Shown: one piece after another, positions 8,825 through 17,999 of the stretch
Layout of the letters: every line of letters starts with the position of its first letter
Position numbering within the stretch: the stretch's first letter is position 1
Origin: Streptomyces sp. NBC_01306
GTDB taxonomy: Bacteria > Actinomycetota > Actinomycetes > Streptomycetales > Streptomycetaceae
Length of the DNA: 64,000 nucleotides
NCBI RefSeq assembly: GCF_026340465.1
Contig: NZ_JAPEPC010000001.1
Span: forward strand, 558,001 to 622,000
Direction: 5' to 3'
Notes under the pieces: model-generated
What the model was told of the DNA's origin: nothing
Seen by the model: only the letters and a program-made list of their open reading frames with translations
Database searches by the model: none
Program-made: the position numbers and the translations under genes

Positions 8825-9649
8825 ATGCTGACGTCCAACGGCTACGTACTCGACACCGCACCCGCCAGGATGGGCGCCCTCGCACCGGTACCCGACGAAG
8901 AGCGGCACGATCGTGACGCCCTCTGGGCCCGCCTGCGCCGCGACGGCTACCTCTATCTCAGGGGCGCCCTGCCCGTGGCTGCCGTGACCGCGTTCCGCCG
9001 CCACTACTTCGACACCCTCGCCCCGACCGGCCTGCGGGAGCGCGGCCGGGCCGACCCGGACCCGGCGGCCCTGCGCCGGGTGCTGTTCAAGGAGCTGGTG
9101 CCGGGCCACGCCTACCAGGAGTTCTGCACCCAGCCGGCACTCCGTGACTGGTACGCGTGGTTCCTGGACGCGGCGGCCTTCCTGCACCGACGGAAGATCA
9201 TCCGGCACCAGCGGGCGGGCGACACGGGCATCGGGTTCGCCACCCAGGCCCACTACGACCTCGTGTATCTCCGGGAAGGCACCGACCGGGTGCTCAGCTC
9301 CTGGATCCCGCTGGGCGACTGCCCCGCCACGCGCGGCGGCCTCGTCTACCTGGAAGGCAGTCACGCACGGGTGCGCGCCGAAGAACGGGCCGGCCGGCTG
9401 CGCAGGCCCGCCGCGTCGATCACCGCCGACCTCCCCGCCCTCGCCGACGCCTACGACACCCGCTGGCTGACCACCGACTACGAGGCCGGCGACATGGTGG
9501 TCCACTCCCCCTACCTGGTGCACGCCGCCCTCGACAACGCCGACCCGGAAGAGGTGACCCGCCTGTCCACCGACATCCGGTACCAGCGCGCCGACGACCC
9601 CATCGACTGGCGCTGGCAGGAGCACTGGCACGACCGCGACGGTCTGTGA
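8825..9649 (+). CDS. Phytanoyl-CoA dioxygenase (PhyH) family protein
   Basis: 274-residue non-haem Fe(II)/2-oxoglutarate oxygenase. Iron ligands are in place: AHYDLVY provides His and Asp, SPYLVHAALDN the distal His, and RLSTDIRYQ the arginine that binds 2-oxoglutarate. GDMVVHSPYLVH is the typical PhyH C-terminal motif. Substrate unknown; PhyH proteins of streptomycetes hydroxylate amino acids, osmolytes or natural-product intermediates. No obvious ribosome site before ATG 8825. It is a single gene, convergent with the ROK regulator gene and divergent from the AraC gene. Confidence 0.9.
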   Translation: MLTSNGYVLDTAPARMGALAPVPDEERHDRDALWARLRRDGYLYLRGALPVAAVTAFRRHYFDTLAPTGLRERGRADPDPAALRRVLFKELVPGHAYQEFCTQPALRDWYAWFLDAAAFLHRRKIIRHQRAGDTGIGFATQAHYDLVYLREGTDRVLSSWIPLGDCPATRGGLVYLEGSHARVRAEERAGRLRRPAASITADLPALADAYDTRWLTTDYEAGDMVVHSPYLVHAALDNADPEEVTRLSTDIRYQRADDPIDWRWQEHWHDRDGL

Positions 9650-9697
9650 CCGGAGACAGTTTCGATACTGCCTTTCGTATCTGAGGGCTCCGTATGT

Positions 9698-10861
9698 CTA
9701 CCCGAGTGCGGGAGCGGGCCGCAAGGGTCCGGTCAGCAGCCGTTCCTTCACACCGTCAGCGGCCAGCCGGACCGCTCCCAGGGCGACCGCCTCGTCGCCG
9801 AGTCCGGAGACCGCGACTTCGGGCGGGAAGAGGCAGTGTGCGGCCAGATGCCGCCGCACCGGTCCGGCGAGCAGTTCCCCCGCACGTGACAGTCCGCCGC
9901 CGATGACGACGATCTCGGGGTCGACGGCCAGGACCATCGCGGCCAGCCCGTCGGCCAGCTCGCGCGCGAACGCGTCGACCAGGTAGCCCGCCTGCCGGTC
10001 ACCGTCGCGCAGTGCGGCGAAGACCCGCGCCGCGGGCTCCGCACCGGCCGCCGGACCGTGCTCACCCTCGCGGTAGTCCGCGAACCGCTCGAAGGAGTGC
10101 ATCCAGTTGAGGTAGCTGAGGTGGCCGATCTCCCCCGCGGCGCCGTGGCTGCCCCGCCGGGGCCGGCCGCCGAGCAGCAGGCCGGCACTGAGCCGGCGTC
10201 CGGCGTGCAGCAGGATGACGTCCTCCGCACCCTGGGCCGCACCCCGCCAGTGCTCGGCCAGGGCGCCGAGCCGTACGTCGTTCTCGACCAGTACCGGGAC
10301 GCCGGGCAGGAACTCCCCTGCGGTGGCGGTCAGGTCGAGCCCGGTCCACTCGGGCAGGATGCTGCAGAGCGCGACCTGCCCCCGCTCGTCGATCACGCCA
10401 CTGGTGCCGATCCCGGCGGCCAGCAGGCCGTCCGGTGCGAGGCCGGCGCTCTGCAGGCAGGCGAGGGCGTTGTCCCGGGCGGCGGCCAGCCGCGCGGCGG
10501 CGCCCATCTCCGGATCGAGCGGTGCCCGGCGCTCGGCTCGGACGTCGCCGCGCAGGTCGGCGGCGGCGGCCAGGGTCTTGTGTGCGCCGATGTCGATGCC
10601 GATGACGTGCCCGGCGTCCGCGCGGAAGCGGTAACGGCGGGCAGGACGTCCGACCTGTCGGGCGGCGGTCGGTGGTTCCTCCTCGGCCCAGGAACCCGCG
10701 ATCAGTTCGTTGACGATCCGCTCGGCGGGTGGCCGGGTGACGCCGATGACGCTGCCCAGTTGGGCGACGGTGAGCGCGCCGGGGGCCTCCATCAGGGCAC
10801 GCAGGGCCGCGGCCGAGTTGAGCTGCCGGAGGATCGAGGGGTCACCGCTGGTGCGCGCCAT
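9698..10861 (-). CDS. ROK family transcriptional regulator
   Basis: 387-residue sugar-responsive regulator: winged HTH at about 10-60 (LRALMEAPGALTVAQLGSVIGVTRPPAERIV is the helical part) followed by a ROK sugar-kinase-like domain (VIGIDIGAHKTLAAAADLRG; IGTSGVIDERG; GAAGEIGHL). The usual zinc-binding CxCGxxGCxE motif after the EIGH segment is absent (GEIGHLSYLNWMHSFERF instead), so ligand or allosteric handling probably differs from typical NagC/XylR proteins. Divergent from the binding-protein gene at 11015, so it likely controls the whole 11-17.8 kb sugar locus. Confidence 0.92.
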   Translation of the reverse strand: MARTSGDPSILRQLNSAAALRALMEAPGALTVAQLGSVIGVTRPPAERIVNELIAGSWAEEEPPTAARQVGRPARRYRFRADAGHVIGIDIGAHKTLAAAADLRGDVRAERRAPLDPEMGAAARLAAARDNALACLQSAGLAPDGLLAAGIGTSGVIDERGQVALCSILPEWTGLDLTATAGEFLPGVPVLVENDVRLGALAEHWRGAAQGAEDVILLHAGRRLSAGLLLGGRPRRGSHGAAGEIGHLSYLNWMHSFERFADYREGEHGPAAGAEPAARVFAALRDGDRQAGYLVDAFARELADGLAAMVLAVDPEIVVIGGGLSRAGELLAGPVRRHLAAHCLFPPEVAVSGLGDEAVALGAVRLAADGVKERLLTGPLRPAPALG

Positions 10862-10907
10862 GGGGGTTGGAGTCTCCTCGTGCCGATTCTTGAGCTCTGC
10901 ATAGTTC

Positions 10908-10937
10908 TTGACTGGACATCGGATGTCTTGCTAGACC
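10908..10937 (+). promoter_or_regulatory. Promoter of the sugar-uptake operon with palindromic operator in spacer
   Basis: TTGACT (10908-10913), 18-bp spacer, TAGACC (10932-10937), 77 bp before the binding-protein start. Inside the spacer lies a perfect palindrome GACATC-G-GATGTC (10915-10927), the best candidate ROK operator. A second, looser repeat, ATTAC (10952-10956) and GTAAT (10970-10974), is in the leader. Prediction only. Confidence 0.5.
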
Positions 10938-11014
10938 TGCCCGGTACCCGCATTACGTTAGCAAGTTTAGTAATTGACGCCTTGCCGGCTCGAACCTTCG
11001 TTTCAGGGAGACCC

Positions 11015-12319
11015 ATGTCCAGACGCCGCTACGGGCTCGCCGCGGCCGCCGCCGGCGCGGTCCTCGTCCTCGCTGCCACCGGCTGCACCGCAGGTGGCAG
11101 CGGGTCCTCATCGGCCGGTTCCGGCGGCAGGCCGGTGCTGACCTTCCTCACCTTCGAGACCCCCAACCTGGACGCGAAGTACTGGGACGCGGCCATCGCC
11201 CGCGCCTCGGCGAAGGTCCCCGGTGTGAAGATCAAGAAGCTGGTCGCACCCAGTGCCGACCGCAACGGCTACGTCAAGCAGCTCGCCGCCTCCGGCCAGC
11301 TCCCCGACCTCATGATCTCCGTCAACCCGGACGGCCTCGCCCAGTCCGGCAAGCTCACCGCCTGGTCCGCGGCCGACCTGGCCGACTACGTCTCCCCGAA
11401 CGCCAACCCCATCGGCGGCAAGATCTACCAACTGCCCTACAACACCCAGCCCACCCCGCTCGTCTACTACAACAAGGACCTGTTCGCGAAGGCCGGGATC
11501 ACCGCGACTCCGGCGACGTACCAGCAGTTCCTCGACGACTGCGCCAAGCTCAAGTCCAAGAGCATTGACCCGATCATTGTCGGGGGCGGCGGTAAGGACA
11601 CCTTCGCCGACGGCTACCCCGATATCGCCGCCGTCGGCACCGACGTCTACCGGGCCAGGCCGAACTGGCTGGCCGAACGCCGGTCCGGCAAGCGCTCCTT
11701 CACCGATCCGGCCTTCGTGGGTGCGCTGAAGAAGGTCCAGGACCTGGCCGCCAAGGGCTATATCGACAAGTCCGGTCTCAGCCGCGACTACGCCGCCACC
11801 GAGCAGGCATTCCGCGACGGCAAGGGCGCGATGTATCCGATGGGTTCCTGGTTCGCGGCCTCCGCCGACGCCAAGAAGCCCGGCTTCGGCGTCGGCGTCT
11901 TCCCCTGGCCGAGCGACGACGGCAAGACCGTGGTCCCCGCCTACACCGGCGGCGGAATGAGTGTCAGCTCCACGGCCCCGGACGTCCCGCTGGCGAAAAG
12001 GTGGGCGAAGGCGTTCATGGAGGACAAGGCCAACCTCGACGCCTCGGTGCGCGCCGACGGGTCGATCATCGCCATCAGGGGATACACCCCACCGGCCGGT
12101 ATGGGCCCGGTGTACCGGGCCACCGACGCGCTCTACCAGGACGCCGCCAAGCGGCATGCTCTGGTCAATGCCTTCACCGTCGAGACCGGCGACACCGGCC
12201 TTGTACCCGGCGTGTCCGACCGGCTGTGGGCCGGCACCGCCGACCTGATCAGCGGTCGCACCACCGCGGACGAGCTGGCCAAGAACCTCGACACCGAGTG
12301 GGCCAAGGACACCAAGTGA
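11015..12319 (+). CDS. ABC transporter extracellular solute-binding lipoprotein
   Basis: 434-residue family-1 (carbohydrate-type) solute-binding protein. Signal peptide with MSRRR n-region, Ala-rich h-region and lipobox LAATGC (lipid-modified Cys about 24), then the two-lobed binding fold (PDLMISVNPDGL, LVYYNKDLFAKAGI, GKGAMYPMGSWFA). Anchored outside the membrane, it delivers a sugar to the permeases encoded next. ATG 11015 follows CAGGGAG. The stop overlaps the next start by 4 bp (GTGA). The sugar cannot be named from sequence. Confidence 0.93.
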   Translation: MSRRRYGLAAAAAGAVLVLAATGCTAGGSGSSSAGSGGRPVLTFLTFETPNLDAKYWDAAIARASAKVPGVKIKKLVAPSADRNGYVKQLAASGQLPDLMISVNPDGLAQSGKLTAWSAADLADYVSPNANPIGGKIYQLPYNTQPTPLVYYNKDLFAKAGITATPATYQQFLDDCAKLKSKSIDPIIVGGGGKDTFADGYPDIAAVGTDVYRARPNWLAERRSGKRSFTDPAFVGALKKVQDLAAKGYIDKSGLSRDYAATEQAFRDGKGAMYPMGSWFAASADAKKPGFGVGVFPWPSDDGKTVVPAYTGGGMSVSSTAPDVPLAKRWAKAFMEDKANLDASVRADGSIIAIRGYTPPAGMGPVYRATDALYQDAAKRHALVNAFTVETGDTGLVPGVSDRLWAGTADLISGRTTADELAKNLDTEWAKDTK

Positions 12320-13242
12320 CCATCACAAGCCCGCCGTCCAGGACGGCCCGTCGCCCGAGCCGCCGGTCGCCACTCGCCGGCATCGGCCACTTCCTCACCT
12401 TCGGCGCCCCCGGCCTCCTTCTCTACCTCGGCCTCGTCCTGGTACCCGTCATCATGAGCGTGCGGTCCAGCCTCACCGACGAGAACCCGCTGCACCGGTC
12501 GACCCGGTATACCGGTCTTGCCAACTACCGCGAGCTGTTGGGCGATCCGGCGTTCCACCGGGCGCTCGGCAACACGGTGATCGTCACCGCCATCGTCGTG
12601 GTCGTGCCCAACGTACTCGGCCTGGGCGTCGCGATTCTGCTGGACCGGCGCGGGCGCCTCTACCACGCACTGCGCGCCGTGTTCTTCACACCCGTGGTGC
12701 TCAGCTCCGTGGTCGTCAGCGTGATCTGGCAGGCGCTGCTGACCGATGACGGGATGGTCAACTCGCTGCTGCGGTCGGCCGGTGTGGACCACCCGCCGGG
12801 CTGGCTGTCCGACCCGTCGATCGCGCTGTACTCCGTCGCCTCCATCATCGCCTGGCAGATGCTCGGCTTCTGCGTCGTCGTCTACCTCGCCGGACTCCAG
12901 GGCGTGCCGCCGGAGCTGCATGAGGCCGCCGCGCTGGACGGGGCGGGCGCCGGCGGGCGCTTCCGGCACGTCACCTGGCCGATGCTGGCCCCCGCCGTCA
13001 CCATCAACACCGTCATGATGCTGATCACCGCGTTCAAGGCGTACGACCACATCCAGGTGATCACCAACGGCGGACCGGGCGACGGGACCACGGCCACCAT
13101 CGCGTTCTCCGTCGTCACCACCGCCTTCACCGGGAACCGGATCGGCTACGCCGCGGCCATGTCCACCGTGATGCTCGCCCTGGTCGCCGCGATCTCCGTC
13201 CTCGCCCTGCGCTTCCTTCAGCGCCGAGAGGTGAACCTGTGA
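12316..13242 (+). CDS. Sugar ABC transporter permease (MalF/UgpA type)
   Basis: 308-residue inner-membrane permease with six predicted hydrophobic segments and the cytoplasmic EAA loop EAAALDGAGAGGRF that docks the ATPase. GTG start at 12316 overlaps the stop of the binding-protein gene; its own stop overlaps the next permease. An N-terminal Arg/Ser-rich stretch precedes the first membrane helix. No ATP-binding subunit is encoded here; streptomycetes commonly use a shared MsiK-type ATPase for such systems (established for other sugars, inferred here). Confidence 0.93.
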   Translation: MTITSPPSRTARRPSRRSPLAGIGHFLTFGAPGLLLYLGLVLVPVIMSVRSSLTDENPLHRSTRYTGLANYRELLGDPAFHRALGNTVIVTAIVVVVPNVLGLGVAILLDRRGRLYHALRAVFFTPVVLSSVVVSVIWQALLTDDGMVNSLLRSAGVDHPPGWLSDPSIALYSVASIIAWQMLGFCVVVYLAGLQGVPPELHEAAALDGAGAGGRFRHVTWPMLAPAVTINTVMMLITAFKAYDHIQVITNGGPGDGTTATIAFSVVTTAFTGNRIGYAAAMSTVMLALVAAISVLALRFLQRREVNL

Positions 13243-14117
13243 CCCTCGTACTCGACCGCGAACGCGCCCGGCCGGGCGTCGCCGCCCGCAACGGCCGGGC
13301 CCGCACCTGGCTGCGCCCCGTCGCCGCGGTCCTGGTGACGGCCTGCTTCTTCCTTCCGCTGTACCTGGTGCTGGCGAACGTCTTCAAACCGGGGGACGAG
13401 ATCGTCAGGAGCCCGGCCGCACTGCCGTTCCCCCCGACGCTCGACAACCTCACCGCCGTACTGACCCGCACCGACCACTTGTTCTGGTTCGGGCTCATCA
13501 ACAGCATCGAGATCACCGCCATTTCGATCACCGTGCTCACCGTGCTCTCGGCGATGCTCGGCCACTATCTGGCGCGGGCCGCCGGCCCGCTGCCGAAGAT
13601 CGCCCTCGCGGTGCTGCTGTGCGGGCTGATGGTGCCCCCCGCGGTCATCATGACGCCGATCACCGAGGTCCTGCGCACGCTCGGGCTGATGACCTCCGTG
13701 GCCGGCGTGGTGCTGTCCAATGTCGGCTACTACGTGCCGTTCGGCGTGTTCGTGTTCACCGGGTTCGTCAAGACCATCCCGGTCGAGCTGGAGGAGGCCG
13801 CCGCCCTCGACGGTGCCGGGCGCTTCCGGACCTTCTGGCAGGTGATCTTCCCGCTGCTGCGGCCGGCCTCCGCCAGCGTCCTGATCTTCCTCGGGACCTG
13901 GATCTGGAACGACTTCCTCAATCCGCTGATCATCCTCGGACCCGCCTCCGGTACCACCGTCACCGTCGGCGTCTACCGCGCCATCGGCGAGCACCAGTCC
14001 GACTACGGCGCCGTGTTCGCGTTCATGTTCCTCGCCTCGATACCGATCCTCGTCTTCTACCTCGCCTTCCAGAAACACTTCGTCAAGGGCCTCACCGGAG
14101 GGGCCAGCAAGGGATGA
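13239..14117 (+). CDS. Sugar ABC transporter permease (MalG/UgpE type)
   Basis: 292-residue partner permease with about six membrane helices and an EAA loop, EEAAALDGAGRFRTFWQVI, which pairs with the ATPase. GTG start overlaps the previous stop (GTGA), and the stop overlaps the oxidoreductase start (ATGA), so binding protein, both permeases and oxidoreductase form one coupled operon. FKPGDEIVRSPAALPFPP after the first helix is typical for the family. Confidence 0.93.
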   Translation: MTLVLDRERARPGVAARNGRARTWLRPVAAVLVTACFFLPLYLVLANVFKPGDEIVRSPAALPFPPTLDNLTAVLTRTDHLFWFGLINSIEITAISITVLTVLSAMLGHYLARAAGPLPKIALAVLLCGLMVPPAVIMTPITEVLRTLGLMTSVAGVVLSNVGYYVPFGVFVFTGFVKTIPVELEEAAALDGAGRFRTFWQVIFPLLRPASASVLIFLGTWIWNDFLNPLIILGPASGTTVTVGVYRAIGEHQSDYGAVFAFMFLASIPILVFYLAFQKHFVKGLTGGASKG

Positions 14118-15370
14118 CCGCCATGCGAATCGCCTTCGCCGGGGCCGGCGCCCGCGGCGCCGCCTACGCCGAGCTGACGGCCGAACGCCCCGGACGGGCC
14201 GTGGTCACCGCGGTCGCCGAACCCGACGACGCGCGCCGCGAATCCTTCGCCGCCCACCACGAACTGGCGGACGGCCAGGTCTTCGCCGACTGGCGCGAGC
14301 TGGCCGCCCGGCCCCGCCTGGCCGATGCCGTCGTCATCGCCCTTCTCGACGACCAGCACCTGGACGCCGCGCTCGCCTTCATCGCCCGCGGCTACCACGT
14401 GCTGCTGGAGAAGCCCATGGCCGTCAGTGACGAGGACTGCGTCCGCATCGCCGAGGCCGCCGAGAACGCCGGTGTCCTCCTCGGCCTGTGCCACGTCATG
14501 CGCTACACCCGCTACACCCGTGCCCTCAAGCGCGAACTCGCCTCCGGGGCGGTAGGCGACATCGTCTCCGTCCAGCACCTGGAACCGATCGGCTCCTACC
14601 ACTTCGCGCACTCCTTCGTACGCGGCAACTGGCGGCGCGAGGACGAGACCGGGCCGCTGCTGCTCACCAAGTCCTGTCACGACATCGACTGGCTCGGCGA
14701 CGTCATCGGCCGGGCCCCGCGCCGCGTCTCCTCCTTCGGCTCCCTCACCCACTTCCGCCCCGAGAACCGGCCGCCCGGCGCCGCCGACCGCTGCCTGGAC
14801 TGCCCGGCCGAGGTAGAGGCCGGATGCCCGTTCTCCGCCGCCCGCATCTACCGGCAGGGCCTGCGCGACGGTCACGGCCCCAAGCACTACTTCGCGAGTG
14901 TGGTCGCGCGCGACCTCACCGAGGACACGCTGACCGAGGCGCTGCGTACGGGGCCCTACGGGCGCTGCGCCTACGCCTGCGACAACGACGTCAACGACCA
15001 CCAGACCGTCACCGTCGAATACGAGGGGGGCCTCACCGCGAGCTTCACTCTTACCGCCTTCACCCCGCAGGAGAACCGCCGCACCAGGATCTTCGGCACG
15101 CGCGGCCAACTGACCGGCGACGGGCGGTACCTGGAGGTCTACGACCTGCTGACCGAGCGCCGGACCGTCATCGACACCTCGGTCGACGGCTCCAACAACA
15201 CCGAGGGGCACGCCGGCGGCGACCGGGCGCTGCTGTACGCATTCGTCGACGCGCTCAGCGACGGATGCCCCGAGCTGGTCGTCTCGGGCGCGCGTACCGG
15301 CGTGGCGAGCCACCGGCTCGTCTTCGCCGCCGAACGCGCCCGCCGCACCGGAACCGTCGTCACGCTCTGA
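14114..15370 (+). CDS. Gfo/Idh/MocA family oxidoreductase
   Basis: 418-residue NAD(P)-dependent sugar oxidoreductase. Rossmann start RIAFAGAGARGAAYAEL, then LLEKPMAVS (the EKP motif with the catalytic Lys) and KSCHDIDWLGDVIG (the H-D pair region). A cysteine cluster CLDCPAEVEAGCPFSA around residues 230-250 and further Cys in the C-terminal part could bind a metal; I know of such clusters in one subgroup of the family only by recollection. It probably oxidises or epimerises a sugar or sugar acid taken up by the preceding transporter. Start ATG 14114, coupled to the permease stop. Confidence 0.92.
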   Translation: MTAMRIAFAGAGARGAAYAELTAERPGRAVVTAVAEPDDARRESFAAHHELADGQVFADWRELAARPRLADAVVIALLDDQHLDAALAFIARGYHVLLEKPMAVSDEDCVRIAEAAENAGVLLGLCHVMRYTRYTRALKRELASGAVGDIVSVQHLEPIGSYHFAHSFVRGNWRREDETGPLLLTKSCHDIDWLGDVIGRAPRRVSSFGSLTHFRPENRPPGAADRCLDCPAEVEAGCPFSAARIYRQGLRDGHGPKHYFASVVARDLTEDTLTEALRTGPYGRCAYACDNDVNDHQTVTVEYEGGLTASFTLTAFTPQENRRTRIFGTRGQLTGDGRYLEVYDLLTERRTVIDTSVDGSNNTEGHAGGDRALLYAFVDALSDGCPELVVSGARTGVASHRLVFAAERARRTGTVVTL

Positions 15371-15453
15371 TCACCCGCCACCAGCACAGCAGTGTCCTGC
15401 CGAGCGGTCCGGGGTCCGTAATCGCCCGCTCACGAACCGAGAGGAACGATCGA

Positions 15454-17841
15454 ATGACGCCACCCAGCAGAAGGAACCTCCTCCTCGCCGCCGGAGCGGG
15501 CGCTGCCGCTGCCGCGCTCGGCCCCTGGAGCGCGTCGGCGGCCGCACCGGTCCCCGGCGACCGACACCCCGCGGCCGGGATCCGGGTGAGGGCGGGCCAC
15601 CTCACCGTCGGCCTGGACGCCACGGGCACCGTGTCCTTCCTCAAGGACGCCCGCACCGGCACCGACCACCTCGCACCCGGCAGAGCCGCCCCGCTGGTCA
15701 GCCTTGTCATCGACGGGCGGCAGGTGGCGCCCACCGCGGTGCGGCGCAGCCCCGCCCACCCCGACCTGCTGACCTTCACGAACCGCGCCGCGGGATGCGC
15801 GGTCGACGTACGAGTGGTCGACCGCGGCACCTTCACCACCCTGGTGGCCACCCGCGTCGCCGCCCCGGCCGGGGCCGACGTGCAGACGCTGCTGTGGGGG
15901 CCGCTGGCGACCGCCATCACGCAGACCGTCGGCGAAACGGTCGGCGTGGTCCGCGACGACGACTTCGCGATCGGCCTGCGTCCACTGACCGACCGGACGG
16001 AGGGTGCCTGGCCGCAGGAGTACCAGGACTTCGGCTGGGAGACAGAGGTGGCGGACAACCCGTCCGGGCTCCAGGTTGCCGCGCACGAGGAGTGGAGCGC
16101 CGCCGGCCGGACCACATGGGGCTCGGTGCTGCGTGCCTTCACGTACGACTACACCAAGGAGCGGTCGCGGCTCACCCGCGCGGGCCACCACATCCCGGTG
16201 GGCCCGCTGCCCGGCGGCGAGGGGCGGATCGCGGGATCGACGATCGCGCTGTTCGGCTCGGCACCGGACCTCGTTCCGACCGTGCTGTCCGAGATCGCCA
16301 CCGGCGAGCACCTGCCGTACCCGACGCAGAACGGCCAGTGGCAGAAGGCCGCTCAGGCGTCCAGCCAGTCATTCCTCGTCCTGGGCGACCTCACCACCGG
16401 CAACATCCCCACCGCGGCCCGCCTCGCCGAGGCCGCCGGGATCGGGTACCTCTACTCGCTGCCGAACGCGGTGGGCCCCTGGCAGACCACCGGGCACTAC
16501 CAGTTCGACGCGAGCCTCGGCGGCGACGACGCGGGCGCCAAGGCGGCGGTCGAGCTGGCGCGGGCGCACGGTATGCGTCTGGGCGTCCACACCATCTCGG
16601 ACTTCATCAGCACCGACGACCGCTATGTTGTGCCGTCCCCGGCCGACCCGCGGCTGGCCCTCGGCGGACGCGCCGCCCTCGCGCGCCCCGCCTCAGCCAC
16701 CGACACCACGCTGTACTTGGACTCCGGTGCTCCGCTGGAGGGCGGCCTGCACGGCCAACTGCTGCGCATCGGTGATGAGTTCGCTTCCTACGGAAGCGCT
16801 CAGCAGTCAGGCGGCGCATGGCAGCTGACCGGTGTGAAGCGTGCGCAGTGGGGTTCGGCCGCCGTCGCGCACCCGTCCGGTGAACGCGCGAGCCGCGTCA
16901 TCGTCAACAGCTATGACGGTGCGACCGGCGGCCGGGGCATCCTCCAGGAGATCTCCACCCGCCTGGCCACCGCCTGGAACACCACGGGAATATCGTCCAA
17001 CTCCTACGACGGTGTCGAATCGGCCTCCGAGTCCGGCTGGGGCAACTACGGCCAGGCGCTGCTCATCAACGGCACCTACCGGCAGAACCGCACCAGGGAC
17101 GGCTTCATCACCGAGACCAGCCGGATGACGTCCAACACCTGGGACGCGCTGACCCGTGCCAGCTGGGGCGAGGTCGGCGTCACCACCATGGATCAGGTCT
17201 TCGTCAACAACGAGTTCTACCGCGCCAACTTCCTGCCCGGGATGCTTGGTTGGATCAGCCTGTCCGGCTCCGAGAGCCTGCTGAGCATCGAGGGCAAACT
17301 GGCGCGCGGCGCCGGCCTCAACGCCGGCGCCGGCTTCGAGACCTCGGTGGCCGGGCTCGAAGCCGGCGGGGACAACACCCTCCGCGTACTGGACGCGATC
17401 AAGCAGTGGGAAACCGCCCGCAACCTCGGCGCCTTCACCGAAGCGCAGCGCGCACTGCTGCGGGACACCACGACCAACTGGCACCTGAGCGTTGTCGAGG
17501 AGGGTCGCGAGTGGTCACTGCAGCGGCTCGACGCGGACGGCACACTGGTCGGGGCCCCGGAGCGGGTAGTGGTACCGACCCCGCGACTGACGACGACCGC
17601 ACTGCCCCCGGCGGCGCGGGGCGACCTCTACGCGGCGAGGGTGGAGACGAACACCCCGGCGACGGTGCGCTTCGAGGTGACGGCCGGCGCGCTGCCCCAG
17701 GGTCTGACGCTCAACCGGGACACCGGTGGCATCACCGGCACACCGCGCAGGGCGGGCACGGCTTCGTTCACCGTCACGTCCCACCAGACGGGTGGTGCGC
17801 CGGATGCCACGGCGCACTACCGGATACGGGTCGCCCGCTGA
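15454..17841 (+). CDS. Tat-exported putative glycoside hydrolase-like protein with C-terminal Ig-like domain
   Basis: 795 residues. The N-terminus SRRNLLLAAGAG plus an Ala-rich segment and ASA-A reads as a twin-arginine signal. Residues about 45-330 look like a beta-sandwich, and about 330-640 contain alternating strand/helix segments (AAGIGYLYSLPNAVG, AKAAVELARAHGMRLGVHT, ISSNSYDGVESASESGWG) reminiscent of a TIM-barrel glycosidase, but I cannot assign a family or catalytic residues. The end (about 700-795, GALPQGLTLNRDTGGITGTP) is a He_PIG/cadherin-like Ig domain. ATG 15454 has GAGAGGAACGATCGA. Placed 83 bp after the oxidoreductase, it likely works on the polymer whose product the transporter imports. 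Confidence 0.85.
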   Translation: MTPPSRRNLLLAAGAGAAAAALGPWSASAAAPVPGDRHPAAGIRVRAGHLTVGLDATGTVSFLKDARTGTDHLAPGRAAPLVSLVIDGRQVAPTAVRRSPAHPDLLTFTNRAAGCAVDVRVVDRGTFTTLVATRVAAPAGADVQTLLWGPLATAITQTVGETVGVVRDDDFAIGLRPLTDRTEGAWPQEYQDFGWETEVADNPSGLQVAAHEEWSAAGRTTWGSVLRAFTYDYTKERSRLTRAGHHIPVGPLPGGEGRIAGSTIALFGSAPDLVPTVLSEIATGEHLPYPTQNGQWQKAAQASSQSFLVLGDLTTGNIPTAARLAEAAGIGYLYSLPNAVGPWQTTGHYQFDASLGGDDAGAKAAVELARAHGMRLGVHTISDFISTDDRYVVPSPADPRLALGGRAALARPASATDTTLYLDSGAPLEGGLHGQLLRIGDEFASYGSAQQSGGAWQLTGVKRAQWGSAAVAHPSGERASRVIVNSYDGATGGRGILQEISTRLATAWNTTGISSNSYDGVESASESGWGNYGQALLINGTYRQNRTRDGFITETSRMTSNTWDALTRASWGEVGVTTMDQVFVNNEFYRANFLPGMLGWISLSGSESLLSIEGKLARGAGLNAGAGFETSVAGLEAGGDNTLRVLDAIKQWETARNLGAFTEAQRALLRDTTTNWHLSVVEEGREWSLQRLDADGTLVGAPERVVVPTPRLTTTALPPAARGDLYAARVETNTPATVRFEVTAGALPQGLTLNRDTGGITGTPRRAGTASFTVTSHQTGGAPDATAHYRIRVAR

Positions 17842-17999
17842 GAAGGCCCGACGTCACTCGTCCGCCCCGGCGGACCGGGGGTCTGCTCCGCTGAAGGGCC
17901 GGTTGCTCTGGATCAGCTAACTTTCCAGGATTCGGCACGCCCCCGGCCCTCCACGGGGAATACCGGATCAAATCGACTCTTCTCCCCCGGGGCGCACTG

